The notes beneath the pieces were generated by a model that worked only from the letters and a program-made list of their open reading frames with translations, was not told where the DNA came from and did no database searches. Below, piece by piece: positions 56,302 through 64,000 of a stretch of 64,000 nt of DNA. Source of the stretch: Veillonellales bacterium (GTDB lineage Bacteria > Bacillota > Negativicutes > Veillonellales > Dialisteraceae); contig CALXPQ010000003.1 in NCBI GenBank assembly GCA_944390485.1, positions 62,001-126,000 of the forward strand. Direction: 5' to 3'. The position numbers and the translations under genes were made by a program. Each line of letters opens with the position of its first letter. Within the stretch, counting starts at the first letter, position 1.

Positions 56302-56937
56302 ATGGAAAAAACGATCAATCAGAAAAAGGCACAGGCGCCGCGCGCGTTCCTGAATGTGCGCCAGCTCACCGTGTCCGGACTTCTTGCGGGCATCACCATT
56401 TTCCTCGGGCTCACCGGGTATGGCTTCATCCCGCTTCTTTTTATGGATGCGACCATCCTGCACATCCCGACCATCATCGGAAGCATCGCCGCGGGGCCCC
56501 GCGTGGGGGCGCTCGTGGGCTTCATGTTCGGGCTCTTCTCGTTCGTGCAGTCCCTGCGCGCGCCGAGCCTGCTCCTGCAGTTCGCGGTACAGTATAATAT
56601 CGCCTATGACGCCATCGTGTGCATCGTGCCGCGCATCCTCATCGGCATCATCGCCTATGTGATCTTCTCGCACCTGCACATGCGCGTCTTCCTCCGCGCG
56701 GCCATCGCCGCAGTGGCGACCACCGTGCTCCATACGGTCCTCTTCCTGGGGACGCTCTTCGTGCTCGTGGGCGCGCCCTATGCGGCCATGCAGGGCATCT
56801 CCGTATCGGGCGTGGCGAATATCTTCATCGGCATCACCATCGCGAACGGCCTGCCGGAAGCCATCGTGTCGGGCATCATCATCGCTCCGATCATCGCGGC
56901 GCTCCACCGGAGCGGCTGGAGCATCCACAGCAAATAA
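56302..56937 (+). CDS. ECF transporter S component
   Basis: The 211-residue membrane protein has about six helices. LTVSGLLAGITIFLGLTGYGFIPL followed by MDATILHIPTIIGSIAAGPRVGALVGFMFGLFS is a strong S-component pattern seen in proteins annotated as PanT-like. S components bind a vitamin and use the shared EcfAAT module, which is not in this window. The substrate could be pantothenate, but that is a weak guess. Its long leader suggests ligand control. Confidence 0.82.
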   Translation: MEKTINQKKAQAPRAFLNVRQLTVSGLLAGITIFLGLTGYGFIPLLFMDATILHIPTIIGSIAAGPRVGALVGFMFGLFSFVQSLRAPSLLLQFAVQYNIAYDAIVCIVPRILIGIIAYVIFSHLHMRVFLRAAIAAVATTVLHTVLFLGTLFVLVGAPYAAMQGISVSGVANIFIGITIANGLPEAIVSGIIIAPIIAALHRSGWSIHSK

Positions 56938-56972
56938 AAAAGACCCGCTCTCTCGGCCGGAGGGCGGGCTCT
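56935..56972 (-). terminator. Terminator in the convergent intergenic region
   Basis: On the minus strand GCCCGC...GCGGGT hairpin followed by TTTTTT. It can end leftward transcription from the DUF1858 gene. Confidence 0.6.
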
Positions 56973-56986
56973 TGTATGTTCAGAAG

Positions 56987-57016
56987 AAAACAGCGTCCAT
57001 GACGGGCGCTGTTTTT
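56987..57016. terminator. Bidirectional terminator after ECF S and DUF1858 genes
   Basis: AAAACAGCG-tCC-atgac-GG-gCGCTGTTTTT hairpin with A and T flanks. Confidence 0.75.
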
Positions 57017-57022
57017 GTGTGG

Positions 57023-57973
57023 TCATTCTTTGCGGAGTTTTTTGTCGCACGCGGCGATCACGTCGTCCGCGTCGGCGTGGGCGGCTTCGCAGAGCGCGCC
57101 GAGGGAGGTCTTCATGTCCTGCGGCATGGAGAGCCCTTTTTCCTGCAGCACGGAGAGGAGCTGCGGGTAGAGCGTGAGGATATCTTCCATGGGCGTGTCC
57201 TTCGTGAGGAGCGGCTTGTTGTACTTGTCGGACAGGTATTCGTTCATCTCGCCGAGGATCTCGAAGACGTCGAGGCCGTGGGCCTGCGCCGCCTGCCAGA
57301 TGTTCTCGTCGTAGGACACGAAGCAGCCCACGCAGCTCATGCCGTACTCCATGAGGAGCGGACCCATTTCCGGGTAGACTTCGATGACCTGCATCACATT
57401 GTGCTCCGGGCGGACGAAATCGCCGGCCTTGAGCGGCGGCACGTTCGGCATGCCCCAGGAGCTGCCGTAGTAGCCGGGCATGTCGTCCGTGAATGTCGCG
57501 GAAGGCTCGTTGCCGAGCACGGCGTTGCGGAAATTCTCGAAGCCGGTCTCCTTCACGAATTCTTCGAGCGGCTGATAGGTCTCGCGGTCGAGGTAGTACG
57601 TGGCCGCCTTCATGAGGATATTCACCGCGTCCGACGGGAACTGCGCGAAAGCGAAGAAGGTCTTCTGTCCCACGTAGATATCCCAGCCGTCGGACATGCC
57701 GATGGCGCGGAGCGGGAGCGGCGTGGCGATGGTCGCCGTGAGGATGCACGCCGGCCACGTGCCGAAAGCGGACAGGCCCAGCGCGGCGAGCGCTTTGTCC
57801 ACGTCGTCTTTCGCGAGGCCTGCGATGACCGGGCGGTGATCCTTGTCCAGCGTATAGAAGCCGCGGAACGTCCCGGCGGTCTCTTTCATCTTCGCTTCAA
57901 ACTCGGCGCGGCCCGCTGTCTCGTCGGGGATATAGTCGATCTCAAGGGAAAAGGTGATATTGTCTGCGGTCAT
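57023..57973 (-). CDS. DUF1858 domain protein
   Basis: The 316-residue protein has an N-terminal alpha/beta domain of unknown type (1-150) and a C-terminal half with DUF1858. VMQVIEVYPEMGPLLMEYGMSCVGCFVSYDE carries the CxxC pair; a second degenerate copy (ILTLYPQLLSVLQEKGLSM) lacks the cysteines. DUF1858 proteins are often linked to redox or hybrid-cluster chemistry. The start has AAAGGAGT, and a TGCTATAAT extended -10 at 58016-58021. Confidence 0.75.
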   Translation of the reverse strand: MTADNITFSLEIDYIPDETAGRAEFEAKMKETAGTFRGFYTLDKDHRPVIAGLAKDDVDKALAALGLSAFGTWPACILTATIATPLPLRAIGMSDGWDIYVGQKTFFAFAQFPSDAVNILMKAATYYLDRETYQPLEEFVKETGFENFRNAVLGNEPSATFTDDMPGYYGSSWGMPNVPPLKAGDFVRPEHNVMQVIEVYPEMGPLLMEYGMSCVGCFVSYDENIWQAAQAHGLDVFEILGEMNEYLSDKYNKPLLTKDTPMEDILTLYPQLLSVLQEKGLSMPQDMKTSLGALCEAAHADADDVIAACDKKLRKE

Positions 57974-58015
57974 GAAGATGACTCCTTTCAAAATTTTCAA
58001 TATATTGTACTTCTC

Positions 58016-58021
58016 ATTATA
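58016..58021 (-). promoter_or_regulatory. Extended -10 element for the DUF1858 gene
   Basis: TGCTATAAT on the minus strand, no clear -35. Confidence 0.55.
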
Positions 58022-58134
58022 GCAGACAGGGCGGGGAAAGAGAAGAAATCCCGCGAAGACCGATGCGGGGTGCTGCCGTTTCCGAAAGTTTTCTGCCCCA
58101 TGATTTATAGATTCTGAAAAGGGGCCAGGGCCAT

Positions 58135-58163
58135 TTGTGCCGGGCGGAGCGGACTGGTAGGAT
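58135..58163 (+). promoter_or_regulatory. Probable promoter of the autotransporter
   Basis: TTGTGC (58135-58140), 17-base spacer, TAGGAT (58158-58163) with an upstream TGG. Confidence 0.55.
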
Positions 58164-58212
58164 AGAGACAAAGGACAGCGGACAAGACCATCTTTGGAAA
58201 GGGAGGCGCAGC

Positions 58213-61200
58213 ATGAGACACAGCAGAGCGCAGATCGCCGCGGCGGTGCTCCTCGCCGGCATGGCGTGGGCGGGGATCCCCGGGACTGCCGGGGCGGCAG
58301 TCATTCATGTGCCGGGCGATACTTCGGCAACGGAAGTCACCGGCGGCTACAGCCAGCATGGCGACATCATCGACAATGAAGTAGAGGTCAGCGGAAGCGC
58401 TGTTTTGCAGTCCGTGACAGGCGGGCGGAGCGTCTTCGAGGGCGCGGTCCGGAACAATCATGTGACGATTTCCGGAACCGTGACAGGCACCAGTCTAATT
58501 AATGCCGGCAGCATCTGGGGCGGCCGCAGCGGCAGCGGCCCGGTCACGGGGAACACGGTCCGTCTGGATAACGCCGATGTATCGGGCTGGAAGATCAATG
58601 AAGTGATCGGCGGGGAAGGCGATGCGGGGACGGTCGAAGGGAACCGCGTTTCGATTGCTTCTACAAATAGGCTCGATACCCGCGGCGCACTGGCAGGCGG
58701 CCGGGCGTCTTACGGCGCAGTGACCGGGAATACGGTAGAAATTGCAGGCAGCACGGTCACCGCAGAAGGCGGCCTTTACGGCGGCCTTATCCTTTACGGC
58801 CCGGGGCTTGCTGCGGATGGGAATACGGTGGTGATTCACAAGGACTCGACGATTGCCGGCGACATATACGGCGGCTATAACCCCTACGGCGATGCGGCGG
58901 GCAATCACGTCACGATCGACGGCGGCAGCGTCAATGCGGACGGAGCTCATGCCGTCCGGGGCGGCGCGGGGAGCGGTACTGTGTCCGGGAACGGCGTGAC
59001 CATCAGCGGCGGCACTGTGGGCGGAGCAGTATACGGCGGACAGGGAAACGGCACGGTCACAGGCAATGCGGTGGAACTCTCTGACGGCACGGTTCTGAAA
59101 GATGTATATGGCGGTCAGGGAGAGGGAATTGTATCCGAAAATACGGTAATGCTGTCCGGCGGAGCAGCAGAAGCCAATGTGTATAGCGGGCAAGGGAGCA
59201 GCACCGTGTCCGGGAACACAGTGACTATCGGCGGCGGCACCGTGGGCGGCGCGATATACGGGGGACAGGGGAACGGCACGGTCACAGGCAATGCGGTGGA
59301 ACTCTCCGGCGGCAAGGTTTTGAAAGATGTATATGGTGGTCAGGGAGAGGAAATTGTATCCGAAAATACGGTAACGCTGTCCAACGGAGCAGCAGAAGCC
59401 AATGTGTATGGCGGGCAAGGGAGCAGCACCGTGTCCGGGAACACAGCGACTATCGGCGGCGGCACCGTGGGCGGCGCGATATACGGGGGACAGGGGAACG
59501 GCACGGTCACAGGCAATGCCGTGAATCTCTCCGGCGGCACGGTTCTGAAAGAGATATATGGCGGTCAGGGAGAGGAAATTGTATCCGAAAATACGGTAAC
59601 GCTGTCCAACGGAGTAGCAGAAGCCAATGTGTATGGCGGGCAAGGGAGTAGCACCGTGTCCGGGAACGATGTGACCATCCGCGGCGGCACCGTGGGCAGC
59701 GCAGTATACGGCGGACAGGGGAACGGCACGGTCACAGGCAATGCGGTGAATCTCTCCGGCGGCATGGTTTTGAAAGATGTATATGGCGGGCAGGGAGACG
59801 GCACCGTATCCGGGAATACCATGACGCTTTCCGGCGGTGAACTGGGGGATGGCGTCATCCTTTACGGCGGTCAGGGCGCAGGGACCGTTGATTCCAATCG
59901 TGTGGTCGTAAGTACGTCGCAGACCATTGGAAATACGATTTACGGCGGCGCGGGTACCGGCGCTGTGAATGGGAACGTCGTGGAACTCCGGAACGGGACC
60001 GTGACTGGCACCATTTACGGCGGGCAAAGCGAAAGCCGCGCGGTGTACAATGCGGTGCGCATCATAGGCGGTGAGGTAAAGGCCGATGCCCATATTTATG
60101 GCGGCAGCGGAGCAGGGACGATCGCCGGGAATACGGTGGACATCACCGGCGGGACTGTTGCGGGGACCGTGTACGGCGCTGCGGGCACGGGTTCCGTGGT
60201 GAGCAACGTGGTGACGGTCAATGGAGAAGCGAATGTCAGCGGGACCCTTTACGGCGGATACGGCAGCGGCACCGTCGCGGCGAACGTGGTGGTCCTCGCC
60301 AATGGGAAAGTGGCCGGAGATGTGTATGCGGGCGCTTCGTCCAATGCCAATGGCAGTCCGGACGTGAAGTACAATCTGATGACCCTCTCCGGCGGCGTGG
60401 ACGTGAGCGAAGCCCATCTGTACGGGTATAATGAGGGGCATTCCGGCGGGGGCAACACGCTCGTGGTGGACCATACATGGAAGAGCGGCGCGGAGGCAGG
60501 CAATTTCGTACAGAGTGTGCGGAATTTTGACGCGCTGGTCCTGCAGGACGTGACGTGGAGCCCGGAGACAGGGGAAGATACGCCGGTCATTTCCATCGGC
60601 GAGGGCGACCTGACGGATACCACGGTGCGCCTCGTGCTCAGTCCGGACAGCCCGCTCCCCACAGCGGAGGGGCACATGGATCTAATTCATGTGGAGCATA
60701 ATCTGAATGACGGAAACGGCGCATTGGAAGTGGAAGAACTGGAACACCGCTACAAGGGACGGGGCGTCCTCTACAGCCGGGGCGTGGCGACCATCGGGCG
60801 GCTGGATGTGTACGATGATGAACGTCACCCCATGGATTTCCAGGTGGGACATGGGACCGCGGAGCGGAATCCCCAGACCGACGTCATCGCGGACAGCCAG
60901 ACCGCTTCGCTGGCCTTCCTGAATCAGGGGGCGGACCTTGCATCGGACAGCCTCGACCTGCTGGACGGCCGGTACGGCTGGGGACTCCGTACGTTCGGGC
61001 TGGTGTACGGGAACCGGAGCCGCTATGACGCGGCGGGCGGCTTCCGCATCCATGGGTGGAGTGAAATCGCCGGCGTGGGCGGCGTTCATCCCGTGCGCCG
61101 CGGTGAGCTGGCGTGGGGCGTCTTCTATGAAAACGGCACGGGCCGGTACGACGCGCACAATTCGTTCCTCGGCGTGGACTTCACCGGCCGGGGCCATCTC

Positions 61201-61782
61201 CTCTACAACGGCGGCGGTGCGGCAGTGCGCCTCACGAAAGACAGCGGCGTCTATTACGAGGCGTCGTTCCGCGCGGGCACGCTGAAATCCTCCATGGCGA
61301 ACGCGGTCATGGACGGGAAACAGGATTTCTACGGGTTCGACAGCCGCAGCTCCTACTGGGGCGCGCACGCCGGCGCGGGCTGGAAGGTGCGCCGCGGCAG
61401 CGGGGAATGGGACCTGTACGGGAAATATTTCCACACGGCGGTGGACGGAGACCGGTTCGTCATCGGGGAGGACGAATTCGTGTACGACGGCGCGGTGAGC
61501 GACCGGGTCCGCCTCGGCGCGCGGTATGCCGCCCGGGCGGGAGAGGCATGGAGCCCGTACTTCGGCCTCGCATGGCAGTACGAGTTCCGCGGGGACAGCC
61601 GCATGCTGGCGGCGGGATTCGAAGCGCCGGAGCGAAGCCTCCGCGGCGGCACGGTCATCGGGGAGGCCGGCGCGGTGTGGCGGCCATCCGATTCCCCGTG
61701 GCGGGCGTCGTTCCTGCTCCGCGGCTATGCGGGCGAGCGGGAAGGCTTCTCCGGCACGGCGGAAATTTCCTACGCATTCTGA
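58213..61782 (+). CDS. Type V autotransporter with repeat passenger
   Basis: The 1189-residue protein has a signal peptide (about 1-28, ending GTAGA-AV), a passenger of Gly/Asn/Val-rich beta-helix turns (about 40-830), and a C-terminal beta-barrel (about 930-1189) that ends in Phe, as needed for barrel assembly by BamA. The passenger turn is 25 residues long, with the core YGGQGNGTVTGNAV. It should be displayed on the outer membrane. Adhesion is the usual role but is not shown here. GGGAGGC precedes the ATG. Confidence 0.9.
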   Translation: MRHSRAQIAAAVLLAGMAWAGIPGTAGAAVIHVPGDTSATEVTGGYSQHGDIIDNEVEVSGSAVLQSVTGGRSVFEGAVRNNHVTISGTVTGTSLINAGSIWGGRSGSGPVTGNTVRLDNADVSGWKINEVIGGEGDAGTVEGNRVSIASTNRLDTRGALAGGRASYGAVTGNTVEIAGSTVTAEGGLYGGLILYGPGLAADGNTVVIHKDSTIAGDIYGGYNPYGDAAGNHVTIDGGSVNADGAHAVRGGAGSGTVSGNGVTISGGTVGGAVYGGQGNGTVTGNAVELSDGTVLKDVYGGQGEGIVSENTVMLSGGAAEANVYSGQGSSTVSGNTVTIGGGTVGGAIYGGQGNGTVTGNAVELSGGKVLKDVYGGQGEEIVSENTVTLSNGAAEANVYGGQGSSTVSGNTATIGGGTVGGAIYGGQGNGTVTGNAVNLSGGTVLKEIYGGQGEEIVSENTVTLSNGVAEANVYGGQGSSTVSGNDVTIRGGTVGSAVYGGQGNGTVTGNAVNLSGGMVLKDVYGGQGDGTVSGNTMTLSGGELGDGVILYGGQGAGTVDSNRVVVSTSQTIGNTIYGGAGTGAVNGNVVELRNGTVTGTIYGGQSESRAVYNAVRIIGGEVKADAHIYGGSGAGTIAGNTVDITGGTVAGTVYGAAGTGSVVSNVVTVNGEANVSGTLYGGYGSGTVAANVVVLANGKVAGDVYAGASSNANGSPDVKYNLMTLSGGVDVSEAHLYGYNEGHSGGGNTLVVDHTWKSGAEAGNFVQSVRNFDALVLQDVTWSPETGEDTPVISIGEGDLTDTTVRLVLSPDSPLPTAEGHMDLIHVEHNLNDGNGALEVEELEHRYKGRGVLYSRGVATIGRLDVYDDERHPMDFQVGHGTAERNPQTDVIADSQTASLAFLNQGADLASDSLDLLDGRYGWGLRTFGLVYGNRSRYDAAGGFRIHGWSEIAGVGGVHPVRRGELAWGVFYENGTGRYDAHNSFLGVDFTGRGHLLYNGGGAAVRLTKDSGVYYEASFRAGTLKSSMANAVMDGKQDFYGFDSRSSYWGAHAGAGWKVRRGSGEWDLYGKYFHTAVDGDRFVIGEDEFVYDGAVSDRVRLGARYAARAGEAWSPYFGLAWQYEFRGDSRMLAAGFEAPERSLRGGTVIGEAGAVWRPSDSPWRASFLLRGYAGEREGFSGTAEISYAF
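59041..59765 (+). repeat. 225-base tandem repeats in the autotransporter gene
   Basis: Three full units start at 59041, 59266 and 59491, and a partial fourth at 59716. Each unit is 75 residues, made of three 25-residue beta-helix turns. Units 2 and 3 are nearly identical at DNA level, so the duplication is recent. Outside these units the 25-residue turn continues in diverged form. Confidence 0.9.
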
Positions 61783-61785
61783 CGG

Positions 61786-61809
61786 AAAGGCTCTTCGGAG
61801 CCTTTTTTT
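61786..61809 (+). terminator. Intrinsic terminator of the autotransporter
   Basis: AAAGGCTC-ttcg-GAGCCTTTTTTT, a UUCG-capped hairpin like that of bioY. Confidence 0.9.
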
Positions 61810-61871
61810 CACACGGAGGCCGCGCGGCGGGGATGTGATAAAATAAAAATAAAGACAGACGAAAGGAGCGG

Positions 61872-62930
61872 ATGGCGATGAAGCAGTGGAAGAAACGGAT
61901 CCTTGCGGCGGCGGCCGCGTGCTCGGTGCTGGCGTCGGTCCCCGCGCCTGCGGCCGCGTCGTCCGTGGTGGAGAAGCTGCTCTACGGAGCGGCGGCGATG
62001 GTGTACGTGTCGAAATATTATTCCGCGCTGGACGACGGGGCGCAGCTGCAGTTCCTCGGCGAGTGCCAGCAGCAGACCGGCGTGTACGACGATCCCGCGG
62101 CGGACGCGCGGGTGCAGGGGATCTATCAGCAGCTGAAAGCCTCCGGGCACATCAAGCGGGATTACTCTATCTACGTGTCGCCCGAAGAGGAGATCAACGC
62201 GTTCATGAGCCTCGGCGGCGTGATGTGCGTTAACAAGGGCGCGCTCGACGAGTTCGACGACGCGGAGCTGGCCTATGTGATGGCGCACGAGCTGGCCCAC
62301 GGCGAGGAGCGGCATTCCGTCTCCGGCGTGAAAAAGCGCGTGGGGCTCACGACGGCGCTGAACATCTATCTCGCCGACGATCCGACCATCGGCTCCGTGC
62401 TGCTGGCGAACATCGCCGGGAATTACGTGTCGAACGCGGTCTTCACGAAGGATCAGGAGAAGGAGGCGGACGACCTCGGCTTCGATTACCTCGTAGATGC
62501 GGGGTACAATCCGGGCGCGGCGGCGGCCTCCATGGCGGTGCTCCGCGACCGCTACGGCGAGAGCTCGCCCAGCGGCATCCAGGCGGTGCTCGCGCCGGGG
62601 AACCATCCCGCCACGACGGACCGGGTGAACAAGAACATCAAGCGCATGTACGAATATTCCGGCGATCGCGTGAATGTGAAGGACGGGTATATCACGGTGA
62701 ACGGGAAGAAAGCGTTCCGCGGCGTCCCCATGGGCGCGTATACCGGCGAGGAGCGCACGTACCTCGCGGCGGGGCGGCTGGCGAAGCTCTGCCATGACGG
62801 GCGGCTCACCGAAGCGTCCTACGACGGGAGCGGCATCGTGTGCGGCGGCGAATCCATCTACACGGTGAGCGCCGGAGAGGACGGCGCGGCCATGGCGGCG
62901 GCGCTCAATGAAGGCATCCGGAAGGAGTAA
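61872..62930 (+). CDS. M48-family metalloprotease
   Basis: The 352-residue protein has a signal peptide (about 1-30, ending PAAA-SS) and the zinc site VMAHELAHGEE (H139, E140, H143); the third ligand is the Glu in KDQEKEADDLGFDYL. This is BepA/YfgC- or LoiP-like periplasmic protease. It could clear misfolded outer-membrane proteins, which fits the autotransporter upstream. ATG 61872 or 61878 are both possible. Confidence 0.88.
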   Translation: MAMKQWKKRILAAAAACSVLASVPAPAAASSVVEKLLYGAAAMVYVSKYYSALDDGAQLQFLGECQQQTGVYDDPAADARVQGIYQQLKASGHIKRDYSIYVSPEEEINAFMSLGGVMCVNKGALDEFDDAELAYVMAHELAHGEERHSVSGVKKRVGLTTALNIYLADDPTIGSVLLANIAGNYVSNAVFTKDQEKEADDLGFDYLVDAGYNPGAAAASMAVLRDRYGESSPSGIQAVLAPGNHPATTDRVNKNIKRMYEYSGDRVNVKDGYITVNGKKAFRGVPMGAYTGEERTYLAAGRLAKLCHDGRLTEASYDGSGIVCGGESIYTVSAGEDGAAMAAALNEGIRKE

Positions 62931-62937
62931 AGACAGT

Positions 62938-63501
62938 ATGGACCTCAGGAAAAGAATCGAAGCGGCCAATGCGGCCTATGTGGAGCGGAAGGGGCCGTCC
63001 GGCCATCCGGACCGGAAATGGGCCATCCTGACCTGCATGGATGCGCGCATGGATCCCGTGCAGTTCGCCGGCCTCGCGGACGACGCCTACGTGATCCGCA
63101 ATGCGGGCGGGCGCGTCACGGAGGACGCGGTGCGCTCCCTCGTGGTGTCGGCGAAGCTGCTCGGCACGAAGGAGTGGTATGTGATCCATCACACGGAGTG
63201 CGGCATGGCGTCTTTCACCAATGAGACGATGCGCGCGCTCCTCGCGGAGAGCACCGGCCCGGCCGTGCAGGAAGGCGGCGTCTGGCGGAATGCGGCACCT
63301 TTCCTTCCCGGCGCGGAGACGGCCATGGATTTCCTGCCCGTCGCAGGAGAGCCGGCCTGCCTCATCGCGGACGTGAAGGCGCTCCGGGCGCATCCCCTCG
63401 TGCCGCGGACCATCCCCATCTACGGGTACATGTACGACATCCATACGGGAAAGCTCACGGAGATCGAAGAAGCCTCCGAAGCGGGGCGGCCGCTCCGGTG
63501 A
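62938..63501 (+). CDS. Beta-class carbonic anhydrase
   Basis: The 187-residue protein has the zinc ligands C33, H85 and C88 and the D35-R37 dyad (CMDAR, HHTECGM). This is the short clade-D-like type with no signal peptide. It interconverts CO2 and bicarbonate in the cytosol. GAAGGAG precedes the ATG, which starts 7 bases after the M48 gene, so they share a transcript. Confidence 0.92.
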   Translation: MDLRKRIEAANAAYVERKGPSGHPDRKWAILTCMDARMDPVQFAGLADDAYVIRNAGGRVTEDAVRSLVVSAKLLGTKEWYVIHHTECGMASFTNETMRALLAESTGPAVQEGGVWRNAAPFLPGAETAMDFLPVAGEPACLIADVKALRAHPLVPRTIPIYGYMYDIHTGKLTEIEEASEAGRPLR

Positions 63502-63507
63502 AAGAAG

Positions 63508-63535
63508 GACAGCCTGCGGAAAGCGGGCTGTTTTT
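63508..63535 (+). terminator. Terminator after the carbonic anhydrase
   Basis: ACAGCCtGC-ggaaa-GCgGGCTGT followed by TTTTT. Confidence 0.85.
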
Positions 63536-63549
63536 GCGTGGAGGTGTGC

Positions 63550-63555
63550 TACAAT
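63550..63555 (+). promoter_or_regulatory. Extended -10 element for the carboxypeptidase gene
   Basis: TGCTACAAT ending at 63555, about 65 bases before the ATG. No clear -35. Confidence 0.5.
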
Positions 63556-63619
63556 AGGGGAGATACAGAAAAGGACAGGATTTCCATAAGGCCGGACAGA
63601 CGGCCGGAAGGGACGGATT

Positions 63620-64000
63620 ATGAAGAGATGGATTCGGGCGGCGCTGGGCGCGGTGCTCCTCGCCTGCGCGGGCGCGGGGTACGCGGTGTGGACGACGCCG
63701 CCTCCGCCGCAGCCGCCGGTGCTGCCGCCTCCGCCGGCGACGCAGGCGCTCTCCGCGGCCGTGCTGGACGGAGAGACGGGCGAGCTCTACGCGGTGAAGG
63801 ACGGGGAGCGCCGCATCTACCCGGCGAGCACGACGAAGATCCTCACGTGCATCATCGCGCTGGAAGAGGGGAAGGCCCTCCTCGATGCGGACGCCGTGGT
63901 AACGCCGCTCGCCGTCTCACAGGACGGGACGAATCTGGGGCTCCGGCCGGACCTGCCCATTTCCCTCCGGGAAGTGCTCTACGGCATGATGCTCGTATCG
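63620..64000 (+). CDS. D-alanyl-D-alanine carboxypeptidase, partial
   Basis: The first 127 residues of a serine-type D,D-carboxypeptidase (S11) are present; the gene runs off the window. It has a signal/anchor (about 1-22), a Pro-rich stretch (about 26-40), then ALSAAVLDGETGELYA and PASTTKILT with the SxxK catalytic pair S70/K73. It trims peptidoglycan in the periplasm. The SxN and KTG motifs lie beyond the end. Confidence 0.88.
   Translation, partial: MKRWIRAALGAVLLACAGAGYAVWTTPPPPQPPVLPPPPATQALSAAVLDGETGELYAVKDGERRIYPASTTKILTCIIALEEGKALLDADAVVTPLAVSQDGTNLGLRPDLPISLREVLYGMMLVS

Noticed and set aside
59041..59765. Regular repeats as a CRISPR array
   Set aside because: The repeats are contiguous 225-base in-frame units with no unique spacers, and they encode beta-helix turns.
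58495..60675. 726-codon open frame opposite the autotransporter
   Set aside because: It mirrors the repeat periodicity of the real gene, has no ribosome site, and gives repeated low-complexity sequence. It is an antisense shadow.

Overview
The window is a GC-rich, gene-dense bacterial chromosome segment. It carries both Firmicutes-type operons (rimP-nusA-rnpM-ylxQ-infB-rbfA-nrnA-truB-ribF; hrcA-grpE-dnaK-dnaJ under a perfect CIRCE operator) and a complete late lipopolysaccharide pathway with transport genes (lpxI-lpxB-msbA-waaA-lpxK-kdsB-kdsA-kdsD-kdsC-lpxL-lptC-lptA-lptB-lptFG). It also encodes an autotransporter. That mix points to a diderm Firmicute of the class Negativicutes (Veillonella/Selenomonas/Dialister/Megasphaera relatives). 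I cannot fix the genus from sequence alone. Almost all genes are on the + strand.

Layout: 1-9.4 kb holds mixed cell-envelope and housekeeping genes: a YibQ-type deacetylase-fold protein, an SDR reductase, a coiled-coil membrane protein, a zinc-ribbon protein, a thioesterase with murI, a CofE-like ligase, rpmB and recG. 9.4-15.5 kb runs guaB, a WecG/TagA glycosyltransferase, psd and pssA (phosphatidylethanolamine synthesis), a membrane glycosyltransferase, surE and a tRNA-Leu(CAA). 15.8-17.1 kb is an SstT-type transporter on the minus strand. 17.4-32.5 kb is the LPS/Lpt operon, ending with a DUF3084 protein and a small RuvC-fold protein. 32.7-34.6 kb carries rpoD and bioY. 35-43 kb is the nusA-infB operon. 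43.1-45.3 kb holds a SUFU-domain protein, a secreted unknown and an UPF0173 hydrolase. 45.4-50.3 kb is the heat-shock operon. 50.6-58 kb has an M20 amidohydrolase, a DUF308 protein, two DUF805 proteins, a DEAD-box helicase, a membrane unknown, an ECF S component and a DUF1858 protein. 58.2-64 kb has the repeat-rich autotransporter, an M48 protease, a beta-carbonic anhydrase and the start of a D,D-carboxypeptidase.

The LPS block is tightly coupled (overlaps of 1-11 bases). Read in order it makes lipid A and Kdo (LpxI, LpxB, LpxK, WaaA, LpxL, Kds), flips the product across the inner membrane (MsbA), and moves it to the outer membrane (LptC, LptA, LptB, one LptF/G-type permease). Early genes (lpxA/C/D, fabZ) and bamA are not in the window.

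Most of the window is core metabolism and information processing. The items most worth a second look are a nested-stem leader RNA in front of the ECF S component (56.17-56.29 kb), an autotransporter whose passenger contains a recent 225-base tandem expansion, operator-like palindromes in the promoters of the coiled-coil gene and bioY, a long guaB leader, a stand-alone bacterial SUFU protein, and an unassigned T-tract-rich intergenic stretch before rimP. I saw no CRISPR array, insertion sequence, prophage or obvious defence island.
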